Source: Acidimicrobiales bacterium
Lineage (GTDB): Bacteria > Actinomycetota > Acidimicrobiia > Acidimicrobiales > JAUJNH01
DNA length: 58,801 nucleotides
Direction of reading: 5' to 3'
Assembly (NCBI GenBank): GCA_030448245.1
Contig: JAUJNH010000001.1
Location: 220,143-278,943 of the forward strand
Positions 7,892 through 17,360 of the stretch are shown here, one piece after another. The notes below the pieces were generated by a model that was not told the origin of the DNA, made no database searches, and saw only the letters and a program-made list of their open reading frames with translations. The first letter of the stretch is position 1, and every line of letters starts with the position of its first letter. Position numbers and translations under genes: made by a program.

Positions 7892-9145
7892 GTGACCGAG
7901 CAGCCACCTGGCCCGCGCCGGCCGGTCCGGCTCCTCGCCGCCGTCCCGGCGTGGCGGTGGTGGGTGGTCGGCTGCTTCGTGGCCAGGCTTCCCACCACCA
8001 TGGTGATCATCGCCCTGGTCCTGTCGGGCAAACGGCTGGGCAGCTACGGCCTGGGCGCCGCTCTCGCCGGGCTCTACACGGTGGCGGCCGGGCTCGGGGC
8101 GCTCTGGCGGGGCCGGGCGCTCGACCGGCGCGAGCTGCGGCGGGCGCTGGCCGGCGAGCTGCTGCTGGCGGCCGGGTCGTTCGCGGTGACGGCGACCCTG
8201 GTGGCGGCGCAGGCCCCGGTGCCGCTGGTCGCGGTAACGGTGGTGACCGCCGGCGTGGCGTCGTCGGCCGTCTTCGCCGGCTACCGGACGTTCCTGCCCG
8301 AGGTGGTGCGGCCAGAGCTGGTGCCGGCCGCCTACGCCATCGACGCCGTGCTCATCGAGGTCGCCTTTGTCACCGGACCGGCGGTGGCCGGCGGCCTGAG
8401 CCTGCTCGTGGGCCCGGTGGGCGTGCTCCTGGCCATGGCCGTGTTCGGGGCCGTGGGGGCGGCCCTGGCCGCGACCCGCCTCCCGCTCCGCCCGCCCATG
8501 CCCGCGGCGCCAGGCGGCGCGCCGGCCGCCGCGCCCTGGTCGAACCCCGAGGTCGTGGCCAACTACGCGGTCACGGCGTCGGTCGGGATGGTCATCGGGC
8601 TCATCGAGGCCGGGTTCGCGCCGCTGGCCGTGGTGCTGGGGGCCGAGGACGGCATCGGCGGCGTCCTCTCGGCCGCCTACGCCCTCGGCAGCGGCCTCGG
8701 CGGCCTCGTCTTCGCCACCCGGCTGGAGTCCCGCCGCCACCCGGGCCGGCTGGCCCTGGTCCTCACGGTGGTGCTCGGGCTGCTGGTCCTGCCGTCGGCC
8801 GCGGCCTCGTCGATCCCGGTCCTCATCGCCGTCCTGGTCCTGGGGGGCCTCCCGTTCGCCACCGCCAACGCGGCTGCCGCCACCCACCTCCGCGCCCGCC
8901 TCCACCCGGGCCGGGCCACCGAGGGCTTCGCCCTGCAGAGCTCGTCGGTGCTCCTCGGCCTGGCCGCGGGCAACGGCGCGGCAAGCGTCGCCCTGGGAGC
9001 CGACGCCAGCCCCCGGCTGCTCTACGTGATCGCCGCCGTCCCTCCGCTGGTGGCGGTCGCAGGCGTGGCGGCCTGGGCGGCGGCGTCCGGCCGCCGCCGC
9101 ACGGGCCCTGGTGGCGCCCGCCCGGTCACCGGCGCCGTCGGCTGA
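7892..9145 (+). CDS. Major facilitator superfamily transporter
   Basis: A 417-residue polytopic membrane protein with about 12 hydrophobic segments in two halves, separated by a Pro/Ala-rich loop near residue 210. The first helix begins WRWWVVGCFVARLPTTMV. This kind of N-terminus (WxxxRLP) is common in actinobacterial MFS proteins annotated as drug or sugar efflux pumps. The substrate cannot be told. GTG 7892 is chosen because CAGACT lies 8 nt upstream and all in-frame sequence before it belongs to the peroxiredoxin gene in another frame. It is followed by 120 bp before ruvC, including a small perfect hairpin at 9186-9200. Confidence 0.9.
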   Translation: MTEQPPGPRRPVRLLAAVPAWRWWVVGCFVARLPTTMVIIALVLSGKRLGSYGLGAALAGLYTVAAGLGALWRGRALDRRELRRALAGELLLAAGSFAVTATLVAAQAPVPLVAVTVVTAGVASSAVFAGYRTFLPEVVRPELVPAAYAIDAVLIEVAFVTGPAVAGGLSLLVGPVGVLLAMAVFGAVGAALAATRLPLRPPMPAAPGGAPAAAPWSNPEVVANYAVTASVGMVIGLIEAGFAPLAVVLGAEDGIGGVLSAAYALGSGLGGLVFATRLESRRHPGRLALVLTVVLGLLVLPSAAASSIPVLIAVLVLGGLPFATANAAAATHLRARLHPGRATEGFALQSSSVLLGLAAGNGAASVALGADASPRLLYVIAAVPPLVAVAGVAAWAAASGRRRTGPGGARPVTGAVG

Positions 9146-9185
9146 ACCTGGGCGGCCCACGCGCTCGCCGCACGATGACCCGCTT

Positions 9186-9200
9186 CGATGCGCCGCATCG
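9186..9200. terminator. Small perfect hairpin after the MFS gene
   Basis: CGATGCG-C-CGCATCG is a perfect inverted repeat between the MFS stop and the ruvC start. It could be a weak terminator or an operator. It lacks a T-tract. Confidence 0.25.
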
Positions 9201-9249
9201 GTCGGACCCGAGGGCGCCGACGATCCACCGTCCACGCCGCGGCCACCGC

Positions 9250-9255
9250 TAACCT
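9250..9255 (+). promoter_or_regulatory. TAACCT -10-like element of ruvCAB
   Basis: TAACCT ends 10 nt before ruvC ATG 9266. No actinobacterial LexA box (TCGAAC-N4-GTTCGA) is visible in the 120 bp upstream. Confidence 0.5.
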
Positions 9256-9265
9256 CGGCGAACGC

Positions 9266-9778
9266 ATGTTCGTGCTCGGCATCGACCCGGGGGTCACCCG
9301 CTGCGGCTACGGCTTGATCCGGCGCGGGCCGGGCGGCCGAGCCGCGCCGTCGGCGGCCGGGGTGCTCACCACCTCCACGGCGGCGCCGCTGCCCGCCCGG
9401 CTGGCCAGCCTCCACGCCGACCTGGCCGCCCTCCTGGCCGACCTGGCCCCTGACGTCGTGGTGGTCGAGCGGGTCCTGTTCAGCGCCAACGCCCGCACGG
9501 CCATGGCCACCGGCCAAGCCAGCGGCCTGGCCCTGGCGCTCGCCCACCAGGCCGGGTGCGCCGTGTCGACCTACAGCCCCAACGAGGTCAAGCTGGCCGT
9601 GGCCGGCCATGGCGGAGCCGACAAGCGCCAGGTGCAGCGCATGGTGGCCACGCTCCTGGGCCTGGCCTCGGCGCCCCAGCCGCCCGACGCCGCCGACGCG
9701 CTGGCGCTGGCCCTCACCCACCTGGCCCTGGCCCGCATCCCCGCCCTCGAAGCCGCCGGCCGCCGAGGCTCGCGGTGA
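9266..9778 (+). CDS. ruvC: Holliday junction endonuclease RuvC
   Basis: A 170-residue RNase H-fold resolvase that cleaves Holliday junctions with RuvAB. It starts FVLGIDPGVTRCGYG with the first catalytic Asp. The VVVERVLFSANARTAM segment holds the catalytic Glu, and the C-terminal acidic cluster is in APQPPDAADALALALTH. The length fits the family. ATG 9266 begins the conserved first strand; an upstream in-frame ATG at 9188 would add a basic non-conserved leader and precede the TAACCT element. The stop overlaps the ruvA GTG. Confidence 0.96.
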   Translation: MFVLGIDPGVTRCGYGLIRRGPGGRAAPSAAGVLTTSTAAPLPARLASLHADLAALLADLAPDVVVVERVLFSANARTAMATGQASGLALALAHQAGCAVSTYSPNEVKLAVAGHGGADKRQVQRMVATLLGLASAPQPPDAADALALALTHLALARIPALEAAGRRGSR

Positions 9779-10395
9779 TCGGCTCGCTGCGGGGCACCCT
9801 CCTGGACCGCCAGCCGGCCCGCTCCGGCCCGGGTGCCGAGGTCACGATCGAGGTGGCCGGCGTCGGCTACCGGGTCGTGGTGGCCGCCGCGTCCCTGGGG
9901 ACCCTCGGCGAGCTGGGCGGGCCGGTGTTCGTCCACGTCCACACCCACGTACGCGAGGACGCCATCACGCTCTACGGCTTCCCGACCCGAGACGAGCGCC
10001 AGGTGTTCGAAGCGCTGCTCGGGGCCCCGGGGGTGGGCCCGGCGGTGGCGCTCGCCATCCTGGCCACCCACTCGCCGGTGGCGCTGCGGCGGGTGGCGGG
10101 CACCGACGACGTCGACGCCCTGTGCCTGGTGCCCGGCATCGGCAAGAAGACGGCGGCCAAGCTCCTGCTCGAGCTGCAGGGCCGGCTCGACGTCGACGGG
10201 GGCCCGGCCCTCAGGGTGGTCGACGGCGGTGGCCCGGCCCCGGTCCGTGACGCCCACGCCGAGGTGCGGGCGGCGCTGGCCGGCCTCGGCTACGGGCCGG
10301 ACGAGGTGCGCGAGACCCTGCGGGCGCTGCCCGTGTCCGGTGAGGTCGACGCCCTGCTGCGGCGGGCGCTGCAAACCCTGGCCGTGGCCCGCTGA
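9775..10395 (+). CDS. ruvA: Holliday junction DNA-binding protein RuvA
   Basis: A 206-residue RuvA with OB fold ([18 protein letters not shown]), the [15 protein letters not shown] acidic-pin region, two helix-hairpin-helix motifs ([26 protein letters not shown]), a Pro/Gly linker and the C-terminal domain III ([12 protein letters not shown]) that contacts RuvB. The GTG start overlaps the ruvC stop as GTGA and the TGA overlaps the ruvB ATG, so the three genes are translationally coupled. Confidence 0.97.
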   Translation: MIGSLRGTLLDRQPARSGPGAEVTIEVAGVGYRVVVAAASLGTLGELGGPVFVHVHTHVREDAITLYGFPTRDERQVFEALLGAPGVGPAVALAILATHSPVALRRVAGTDDVDALCLVPGIGKKTAAKLLLELQGRLDVDGGPALRVVDGGGPAPVRDAHAEVRAALAGLGYGPDEVRETLRALPVSGEVDALLRRALQTLAVAR

Positions 10396-11459
10396 TGGCC
10401 CGCACCGAGGTGCTGGGGGGCCCGCCCGACGACCCCGGCGCCCATCGGGCGGTCGACCCCGTGGCCGACCCTGTCGAGGCGAACGAGGAGACCGGGCTCC
10501 GGCCCAGGCGGCTGGCCGACTTCGTGGGCCAGGCCACCCTGAAGGAGCACCTGGGCGTGCTGCTCGAGGCCGCCCGCCGCCGGGGTGAGGCGGCCGACCA
10601 CGTGCTGTTCGCCGGTCCGCCCGGGCTGGGCAAGACCACGCTGTCGGGGATCATCGCCACCGAGATGGGGACGGCGCTGCGCGTCACGTCGGGGCCGGCG
10701 CTCACCCGGGCCGGCGACCTGGCGGCGATCCTCACCGACCTGGCCGACGGCGACGTCCTGTTCGTCGACGAGATCCACCGCCTGCCCCGCGACGTCGAGG
10801 AGGTCCTCTACCCGGCGATGGAGGACTACGCCATCGACATCGTCCTCGGCAAGGGCCCCTCGGCCCGGTCCATCCGCCTCGACCTGCCCCGCTTCAGCCT
10901 CGTCGCCGCCACCACCCGCACCGGGCTCATCACCGGGCCCCTCCGCGACCGGTTCGGGCTGGTGGCCCGCCTCGACCACTACCCGGTGGCCGACCTCGAG
11001 CTGATCGTCACCCGGGCCGCAGGGATCTTCGGCGTCGCCCTCGACCCCAGCGGCGCCTACGAGATCGCCCGCCGCAGCCGCGGCACGCCCCGGATCGCCA
11101 ACCGCCTCCTGCGCCGGGTGCGCGACTACGCCGAGGTCCGGGCCGGCGGTGCCATCGACCTGACGGTGGCCGCCGACGCCCTGGCCTGGCTCGAGGTCGA
11201 CGAGCTCGGCCTCGACAAGGTCGACCGGGCCATCCTCGACGCCCTGTGCCGGCGCTTCGGCGGCGGGCCGGTGGGCCTCAGCACCGTGGCCGTCAGCGTG
11301 GGCGAGGAGCCGGAGACGGTCGAGGAGGTCTACGAGCCCTTCCTGCTCGTCCAGGGCCTGCTCGTGCGCACGCCCCGGGGCCGCATGGCGACGCCGGCGG
11401 CATGGGCCCACGTCGGGCTCAGCCCGCCGGCGCCGGCCCCCGCCCCCAGCCTGTTCTGA
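10395..11459 (+). CDS. ruvB: Holliday junction branch-migration ATPase RuvB
   Basis: A 354-residue AAA+ motor. After a non-conserved 30-residue lead come [12 protein letters not shown], Walker [10 protein letters not shown], Walker [10 protein letters not shown], sensor 1 in [18 protein letters not shown] (which also has the Arg finger region), and the winged-helix domain with [17 protein letters not shown]. The C-terminus [11 protein letters not shown] is typical. It completes ruvCAB. A 77-bp gap separates it from secD. Confidence 0.97.
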   Translation: MARTEVLGGPPDDPGAHRAVDPVADPVEANEETGLRPRRLADFVGQATLKEHLGVLLEAARRRGEAADHVLFAGPPGLGKTTLSGIIATEMGTALRVTSGPALTRAGDLAAILTDLADGDVLFVDEIHRLPRDVEEVLYPAMEDYAIDIVLGKGPSARSIRLDLPRFSLVAATTRTGLITGPLRDRFGLVARLDHYPVADLELIVTRAAGIFGVALDPSGAYEIARRSRGTPRIANRLLRRVRDYAEVRAGGAIDLTVAADALAWLEVDELGLDKVDRAILDALCRRFGGGPVGLSTVAVSVGEEPETVEEVYEPFLLVQGLLVRTPRGRMATPAAWAHVGLSPPAPAPAPSLF

Positions 11460-11518
11460 CCCTGCTCGGCCGCCACCAACGGGTGCGGGCGTGCGTGCTC
11501 GTCCGCGACAGCCTGCAG

Positions 11519-11524
11519 TAGGGT
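11519..11524 (+). promoter_or_regulatory. TAGGGT -10-like element of secD
   Basis: TAGGGT ends 12 nt before ATG 11537, the longest spacing among the elements of this kind in the window. It suggests that secDF-apt has its own transcript. Confidence 0.45.
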
Positions 11525-11536
11525 GCTCCAGCGCCC

Positions 11537-12967
11537 ATGAAGCGCAGAAACCTGCTCTCGCTCGCCTTCATCCTGCTCCTCGCCGCCGGCGGCCTCACGG
11601 CCGTGCTGGTGACCGGATCGAAGCCCCTGCTGGGGCTCGACCTCCAGGGTGGCGCCTCGGTCGTCCTCGCCCCGGTGCCCGGGGCCAAGGTCAGCGACGA
11701 GACCCTCGACCAGGCCATCGCCATCATCCGCCAGCGGGTCGACGGCGTCGGCGTGGCCGAGCCGGACATCACCCGCCAGGGCAGCAACGTCGTGATCCAG
11801 CTCCCCGGTGTCGAGGACACCGACCGGGTGCTGGCCCTGGTCGGCCAGACGGCCCAGCTGCGCTTCCGGCCGGTCCTCGCCTCCCAGCCCAAGGCGACCC
11901 CGGGGGCCGAAGCGGTCCCGCTCACGCCTCGAGAGGAGGACAAGCCGGAGGCCAAGGTGATCCTGCCCGGCAAGCAGGGCGGCCAGGACTACCTCTTCGA
12001 GCTGGGTCCCAGCCTGGCCGACGGCACCATCGTGAAGACGGCCAGGGCCGAGGCTCCCCAGGTGGGCGCGGGCGGGTGGAAGGTGGCCTTCGAGCTCACC
12101 GACCGGGGCGCGGGGGTGTTCGACGGCATCGCCTCGAAGTGCTATCCGCAGCCCGACCCGCAGGTGTGCCCGGCGCCGCCGGGAGGCCAGTACGGCAGCG
12201 TCGGCATCGTCCTCGACGGCGTGGTCAAGTCGGCGCCCACCATCAACACCAACAGGTTCAACGGCACCGGCGAGATCACCGGGACGTTCACCGAGCGTGA
12301 GGCTAAGGACCTGGCTCTGGTGCTGCGGTACGGGTCGCTCCCGGTCGAGTTCGTGAAGGAGCGGACCGAGGCGGTGTCAGCCAGCCTGGGGAAGGAGTCG
12401 CTGCGGGCCGGGCTGGTGGCCGGCGCCGTCGGCCTGGCGCTGGTGCTGCTCTACATGGTGCTCTACTACCGGGCGCTCGGCGTCGTCGTGCTGCTCGGCC
12501 TCTGCGTGAGCGGGGCGCTGCTCTACTCGATCATCACCTACCTGTCGAAGAGCAGCGGCCTGGCCCTCAGCCTGGCCGGCGCCACCGGCGTCATCGTCTC
12601 GGTGGGCGTCACCGTCGACTCGTACATCGTCTACTTCGAGCGGCTCAAGGACGACCTCCGAAGCGGCCGCAGCGTCAAGGCGTCGGTCGGCCGCTCGTTC
12701 AACCGGGCCTGGCGGACGATCCTGGTGGCCGACGGCACCTCGTTCATCGGCGCGGCCATCCTCTACTTCCTCACGGTCGGTCCCGTGCGGGGCTTCGCCC
12801 TGACGCTGGCCCTGTCCACCGCCCTCGACGTCGTGATCGCGTGGTTCTTCACCCGGCCGATGGTGGCCCTGCTGGGGCGCAGCCGGTTCTTCACCGACGC
12901 CCGGTTCTTCGGGCTCAACCGCAGCCTGGCCGGCCGGCGGACCCCGTCGCTCGAGGCCGCCACATGA
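11537..12967 (+). CDS. secD: Protein translocase subunit SecD
   Basis: A 476-residue RND-type accessory subunit of SecYEG that uses proton flow to help protein export. One N-terminal membrane segment (about 7-27) is followed by LLGLDLQGGASVVL, the large periplasm-side P1 domain (IIRQRVDGVGVAEPDI; VIQLPGV), then five C-terminal helices beginning near residue 290 with YRALGVVVLLGL and SVGVTVDSYIVYFERLKDD. Length and order fit the actinobacterial family. Its TGA overlaps the secF ATG as ATGA. Confidence 0.97.
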   Translation: MKRRNLLSLAFILLLAAGGLTAVLVTGSKPLLGLDLQGGASVVLAPVPGAKVSDETLDQAIAIIRQRVDGVGVAEPDITRQGSNVVIQLPGVEDTDRVLALVGQTAQLRFRPVLASQPKATPGAEAVPLTPREEDKPEAKVILPGKQGGQDYLFELGPSLADGTIVKTARAEAPQVGAGGWKVAFELTDRGAGVFDGIASKCYPQPDPQVCPAPPGGQYGSVGIVLDGVVKSAPTINTNRFNGTGEITGTFTEREAKDLALVLRYGSLPVEFVKERTEAVSASLGKESLRAGLVAGAVGLALVLLYMVLYYRALGVVVLLGLCVSGALLYSIITYLSKSSGLALSLAGATGVIVSVGVTVDSYIVYFERLKDDLRSGRSVKASVGRSFNRAWRTILVADGTSFIGAAILYFLTVGPVRGFALTLALSTALDVVIAWFFTRPMVALLGRSRFFTDARFFGLNRSLAGRRTPSLEAAT

Positions 12968-14391
12968 GCGCCGAGGCGGCCACCGAGCGCCGGCCGGGGC
13001 TGGCCAGCCGCCTGTACAACGGCGAGACCACGATCGACTTCATCGGCCGCCAGCGCCGGGGGCTCCTCCTGTCCGCGTTCGTCATCGGCCTCGGGCTGGC
13101 CGCCCTGGTGCTGCAGGGCCTGAACTTCGGCATCGAGTTCCGGGGCGGCACGTCGTGGGACGTGCCGGCCGACGTCAGCGTCCCCCGGGTCCAAGAGGTG
13201 ATGGCCGAGGCCGGGTTCCCCGACGCCAAGGTGCAGCGCTTCACCCCGACCAACGGCGAGCCCTTCGTCCGCGCCTCGGCCAAGGTCGAGGGCAGGGACG
13301 CCGCCACCCGCGAGGCCGAGAGCGTCAAGGTGCGCGACCGTCTGGCCACCCTGGCGCCGGGCGAGCCCGTCAGCACCACGGTGGTGGGGCCGTCGTGGGG
13401 GAACGAGATCACCAAAAAGGCGCGCAACGCCCTGGTCGTGTTCTTCCTGGCCATCGCCGCCTACCTGGCCAGCCGCTTCGAGTGGCGCATGGCCGTCGCC
13501 GCCCTGTCTGCGGTGGTCCACGACATCCTCGTCACCATCGGGGTGTACGCCCTCACCGGGCTGGAGGTGACCCCGGCTTCGGTGATCGCCTTCCTCACCA
13601 TCCTCGGCTACTCGCTCTACGACACCGTGGTGGTGTTCGACCGGGTCGACGAGAACGCCAAGGCCCTGGCCTCGACCGGGCGGGCGACCTACTCGGACGT
13701 GGTGAACCTGTCGATGAACCAGACGCTGATGCGGTCGCTGAACACGTCGCTGGTGGCCATCCTCCCGATCCTGTCCGTGCTGGTCATCGGCACCTTCGTG
13801 CTGGGCGCCACCACCCTTCGGGACTTCGGCATGGCGCTGTTCATCGGCCTCCTGACCGGGGCGTACTCGTCGGTCTTCGTCGCCTCGCCGGTCCTCGCCA
13901 TGCTGAAGGAGCGCGAGCCCCGCTACCGGCAGCTGCGGGCCCGCCTCGAGCAGCGGGGCGGCGGCGGCCTCGGGCTCCTGAGCGCAGCCGGGGCGGCCCG
14001 GGCCGGGCTGTCCGGCAGTGGGGCCGGCCGGGCCAAGCCGATCCCCGCGGCGCTCAGCGGCCGGACCGGGGCGGGTGCAAAGGCGAAGCGCACCGACGCA
14101 GCCAAGGCCGGCACCGGGACCGCGACCATGGTGCTCAAGCCCGGCGGCCGTCCCACCATGGTTGCCGCCTCCGATGCCGACCAGGCCCACGCGGCCGAGG
14201 CGGTCACCGTCGACGAGCCGGACGAGCCAAAGGCACCGGTCGAGCCGGCGGCACCGGTCGAGCCGGCCGAGCCGGCCCGCTCGTCGGGGTCCAACGCCAA
14301 GAAGCCCTCGGCCAAGCGGGCCCCGTCGTCGGCCAAGGCCAGGCGGCCTCCTCCGCCTTCCTACAAGAAGGCGAAGCGCCCCAAGCGGTGA
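12964..14391 (+). CDS. secF: Protein translocase subunit SecF with long basic tail
   Basis: A 475-residue partner of SecD. The core (about 1-325) has NFGIEFRGGTSWDV after the first helix and the helix with LGYSLYDTVVVFDRVDEN typical of SecF. It is followed by a cytoplasmic tail of roughly 145 residues, rich in Ala, Pro, Lys and Glu, that ends in Pro-rich and Lys-rich blocks ([14 protein letters not shown]). E. coli SecF is 323 residues, so the tail is extra; it could bind membrane lipids or ribosomes (inference). The start overlaps the secD stop; the stop overlaps the apt GTG as GTGA. Confidence 0.96.
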   Translation: MSAEAATERRPGLASRLYNGETTIDFIGRQRRGLLLSAFVIGLGLAALVLQGLNFGIEFRGGTSWDVPADVSVPRVQEVMAEAGFPDAKVQRFTPTNGEPFVRASAKVEGRDAATREAESVKVRDRLATLAPGEPVSTTVVGPSWGNEITKKARNALVVFFLAIAAYLASRFEWRMAVAALSAVVHDILVTIGVYALTGLEVTPASVIAFLTILGYSLYDTVVVFDRVDENAKALASTGRATYSDVVNLSMNQTLMRSLNTSLVAILPILSVLVIGTFVLGATTLRDFGMALFIGLLTGAYSSVFVASPVLAMLKEREPRYRQLRARLEQRGGGGLGLLSAAGAARAGLSGSGAGRAKPIPAALSGRTGAGAKAKRTDAAKAGTGTATMVLKPGGRPTMVAASDADQAHAAEAVTVDEPDEPKAPVEPAAPVEPAEPARSSGSNAKKPSAKRAPSSAKARRPPPPSYKKAKRPKR

Positions 14392-14915
14392 GCGCCGTCG
14401 AGCAGCGCCTCGCCGCCCGCATCCGCGACATCCCCGACTTCCCCAGGGCCGGCGTGACCTTCAAGGACATCACGCCCCTGCTGGGCGACGCCGGGCTCCT
14501 GCGCGAGGCGGTTGACGGGCTGGCCGAGCCCTACGAGTTCGCCGGCATCACCAAGGTGCTCGGCGTCGAGGCCCGGGGCTTCATCCTCGCCGCTCCGGTG
14601 GCCCTGGTGCTCGGGGCCGGCTTCGTCCCCGTGCGCAAGGTGGGGAAGCTGCCGTGGCAGGTGGAGAAGGCCGACTACGCCCTCGAGTACGGCACCGACG
14701 TCCTCGAGATCCACCGCGACGCCGTGGCCGCCGGCGAGCGGGTCCTGATCGTCGACGACGTGCTGGCCACCGGGGGCACCGCCGCGGCCACGGTCCGCCT
14801 CGCCGCCACGCTGGGAGGTGAGGTCGCCGGCCTGTCCTTCCTCATCGAGCTCACCTTCCTGGGGGGGCGGGCCGCCGTGGCCGACCGCCCCGTCACCTCG
14901 CTCGTGTCGTATTGA
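14388..14915 (+). CDS. apt: Adenine phosphoribosyltransferase
   Basis: A 175-residue type I phosphoribosyltransferase that makes AMP from adenine and PRPP (purine salvage). It has [18 protein letters not shown] near the start, [16 protein letters not shown], and the PRPP loop [14 protein letters not shown] at about 117-130. GTG 14388 overlaps the secF stop as GTGA and starts just before the conserved [16 protein letters not shown] region. secDF-apt-rel is a recurrent actinobacterial order; rel follows after a 62-bp gap. Confidence 0.96.
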   Translation: MSAVEQRLAARIRDIPDFPRAGVTFKDITPLLGDAGLLREAVDGLAEPYEFAGITKVLGVEARGFILAAPVALVLGAGFVPVRKVGKLPWQVEKADYALEYGTDVLEIHRDAVAAGERVLIVDDVLATGGTAAATVRLAATLGGEVAGLSFLIELTFLGGRAAVADRPVTSLVSY

Positions 14916-14965
14916 CGCCGTCAGAACGGGCCGAACGGCTCACCGAGCAGGCTCCGGGGGGCCGG

Positions 14966-14971
14966 TAGCCT
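14966..14971 (+). promoter_or_regulatory. TAGCCT -10-like element of rel
   Basis: TAGCCT is followed by exactly 6 nt (ctcgtc) and then ATG 14978. This is the spacing expected if transcription starts at the A of the start codon, a textbook leaderless arrangement. Confidence 0.65.
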
Positions 14972-14977
14972 CTCGTC

Positions 14978-17248
14978 ATGGCGACGGTGCTGCCCTGGCG
15001 ACGTGGCCAGGCCTCGCTGGCCGACGACGTCCTCGGCCCGGTGCTCGCCGAGTACCGGGCCCGCCGCCCGCGGGCCGACACCGGGCTCGTCACCCGGGCC
15101 TACCGGGTGGCCGAGCAGGCCCACGAGGGCCAGCTGCGCAAGAGCGGCGAGCCCTACATCACCCACCCGCTGGCCGTCGCCACGATCCTGGCCAAGCTGG
15201 GGCTCGACGACATCACGCTCGCCGCCGCGCTGCTCCACGACGCCGTCGAGGACACCTCCGTCACCCTCGAGGACATCGAGACCGGGTTCGGGACCCCGGT
15301 GGCCGAGATCGTCGACGGGGTCACCAAGCTCGACCGGGTCAAGTTCGCCTCGAAGGAGGCGCAGCAGGCCGCCACCGTCCGGAAGATGCTGATCGCCATG
15401 GCCAAGGACGGCCGGGTCCTGCTGATCAAGCTGGCCGACCGGCTCCACAACATGCGGACCATCGCCGCCATGGAGGAGTGGAAGCAGCAGCGCACGGCGC
15501 AGGAGACGCTCGACATCTACGCCCCCCTCGCCCACCGCCTCGGGATCCAGGACGTCCGCTGGCAGCTCGAGGACCTGGCCTTCGCCGCCCTCTACCCCCG
15601 CCGGTACGCCGAGATCGAGCAGATGGTGGCGACCCGGGCGCCCGAGCGCGAGATCTACCTGGCCCAGGTGCTGGAGCAGGTGCAGGACCGGCTCGAGACC
15701 CTCAAGATCCAGGGCGAGGTGACGGGCCGGCCGAAGCACCACTGGTCGATCTACGAGAAGATGGTCGTGAAGGGCAAGGAGTTCGACGACATCTTCGACC
15801 TCGTCGGCATCCGGGTCGTCGTCGAGCGGGAGAGCGACTGCTACGCCGCCCTCGGCTGCATCCACGGCAGCTTCTCGCCGGTGCAGGGCCGCATCAAGGA
15901 CTACATCTCGATGCCCAAGTTCAACCTGTACCGGTCCCTCCACACCACGGTGATCGGACCGGGCGGCAAGCCGCTCGAGGTGCAGATCCGCACCCGCGAG
16001 ATGCACCGCTGGGCCGAGTTCGGCATCGCCGCCCACTGGGGCTACAAGGAGGGGCGGGGCAACGGCGCCCGTGACCGGGGCGACGGCCGCGACAGCCGGC
16101 TCGGCCGCCCCAGCGGGGCGCAGGTGGCCTGGATGTCCCGCATCGGCGACATGGACGTCGGCGCCGAGGACCCCACCGAGTTCCTCGAGTCCCTCAAGCT
16201 CGACCTCGAGCAGGACGAGGTCTACGTCTTCACCCCAGCCGGCGACGTGCAGACCCTGCCCACCGGAGCCACCCCGGTCGACTTCGCCTACGCCATCCAC
16301 ACCGACGTCGGCCACCGCTGCATCGGCGCCCGGGTCAACGGCCGCCTCATGCCGCTCGACACGCCGTTGGCCTCGGGCGACACCATCGAGGTGGTCACGG
16401 CCAAGGTGCCGTCGGCGGCGCCGTCGCGCGACTGGCTCGGCTTCGTGGCCACGGCCCGGGCCCGCACGAAGATCCGCCAGTGGTTCTCGCGCGAACGGCG
16501 AGAGGACGCCATCGACAGCGGCCGGGAGGAGCTGGTCAAGGCGCTGCGCAAGGCCGGTCTGCCAGTGCAGAAGCTGCAGGGCTCTCCGGAGATGCTGAAG
16601 CTGGCCCAGTCGATGAACCACGCCGACCTCGAGTCGCTCCACGTCGCCATCGGCGAGGGCCACGTCTCGGCCACCTCGGTGGTGCAGCGGCTCGAGCGGG
16701 AGCTGCGGGGACCCGAGGCCGAGGTCCAGCTGCCCTCCACGGCCCGCCAGGCCGGAGGCCCAGGCCTGGGGCGGTCCCAGGTCGGCGTGCACGTCGAGGG
16801 GCTGGACGACCTCATGGTCCGCCTGTCGCGCTGCTGCACGCCGGTGCCCGGCGACGAGATCATCGGCTTCGTCACCCGGGGGCGTGGTGTCAGCGTGCAC
16901 CGGGCCGACTGCTCGAACGCTGCGGCCCTGCAGAACTCCGAGGGGCGGATGATCGAGGTCGAGTGGGACGACCAGCGCCAGGGCAGCTTCGTCGCCTCGA
17001 TCGAGGTGAAGGCCCTCGACCGCAGCCGGCTGCTGAGTGACGTCAGCCGGGTGCTGTCCGAGCACCACGTCAACATCATCAGCTCCTCGAGCCACACCGG
17101 GTCCGACCGGGTCTCCAAGATGCGCTTCGAGTTCGAGCTGGCCGACCCGGCCCACCTCGAGCACGTCGTCGCCGCGATGCGGCGCGTCGACTCGGTCTAC
17201 GACGCCTACCGCCTCCTGCCGGGCAAGGGCGAAAAGGCGCCGGCCTGA
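14978..17248 (+). CDS. rel: Bifunctional (p)ppGpp synthetase/hydrolase Rel
   Basis: A 756-residue long RelA/SpoT homolog. The HD hydrolase domain has HPLAVATIL and HDAVEDT (His87-Asp88), and LADRLHNMRT, so the Mn-dependent hydrolase site looks intact. The synthetase domain has GRPKHHWSIYEKM, FDLVGIRVVV and EVQIRTREMHRWAE. A TGS domain (VYVFTPAGDVQTLPTGATP), a helical/zinc-finger region (RCCTPVPGDEIIGF) and a C-terminal ACT domain follow. It is therefore predicted to be bifunctional as in Mycobacterium. It is single-copy here. Its start is leaderless by sequence and a strong hairpin follows its stop, so it is likely monocistronic. Confidence 0.97.
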   Translation: MATVLPWRRGQASLADDVLGPVLAEYRARRPRADTGLVTRAYRVAEQAHEGQLRKSGEPYITHPLAVATILAKLGLDDITLAAALLHDAVEDTSVTLEDIETGFGTPVAEIVDGVTKLDRVKFASKEAQQAATVRKMLIAMAKDGRVLLIKLADRLHNMRTIAAMEEWKQQRTAQETLDIYAPLAHRLGIQDVRWQLEDLAFAALYPRRYAEIEQMVATRAPEREIYLAQVLEQVQDRLETLKIQGEVTGRPKHHWSIYEKMVVKGKEFDDIFDLVGIRVVVERESDCYAALGCIHGSFSPVQGRIKDYISMPKFNLYRSLHTTVIGPGGKPLEVQIRTREMHRWAEFGIAAHWGYKEGRGNGARDRGDGRDSRLGRPSGAQVAWMSRIGDMDVGAEDPTEFLESLKLDLEQDEVYVFTPAGDVQTLPTGATPVDFAYAIHTDVGHRCIGARVNGRLMPLDTPLASGDTIEVVTAKVPSAAPSRDWLGFVATARARTKIRQWFSRERREDAIDSGREELVKALRKAGLPVQKLQGSPEMLKLAQSMNHADLESLHVAIGEGHVSATSVVQRLERELRGPEAEVQLPSTARQAGGPGLGRSQVGVHVEGLDDLMVRLSRCCTPVPGDEIIGFVTRGRGVSVHRADCSNAAALQNSEGRMIEVEWDDQRQGSFVASIEVKALDRSRLLSDVSRVLSEHHVNIISSSSHTGSDRVSKMRFEFELADPAHLEHVVAAMRRVDSVYDAYRLLPGKGEKAPA

Positions 17249-17295
17249 GCCCCGGCGCCGCCGGTCGAGCCGCGACGTCGGGCTCGACCCGGGGC
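17249..17295 (+). terminator. Hairpin terminator candidate after rel
   Basis: GGTCGAGCC (17263-17271) pairs with GGCTCGACC (17281-17289). An outer GCCCCG (17249-17254) pairs with CGGGGC (17290-17295). It begins immediately after the rel stop; no T-tract follows. Confidence 0.5.
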
Positions 17296-17348
17296 GCTGG
17301 GTGGGCGGCCAACCGCCGTCGATGAGGGAGCCCGCAGGCGCAACGGGG

Positions 17349-17354
17349 TAGAAA
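17349..17354 (+). promoter_or_regulatory. TAGAAA -10-like element of the sortase gene
   Basis: TAGAAA ends 6 nt before ATG 17361. It lacks the final T of TANNNT, so it is a weaker match, but the spacing is the leaderless one. Confidence 0.35.
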
Positions 17355-17360
17355 GGGCGC

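Noticed and set aside
9146..9265. A LexA/SOS box upstream of ruvCAB
   Set aside because: No TCGAAC-N4-GTTCGA-like sequence is present; only a TAACCT element and a small hairpin were found.
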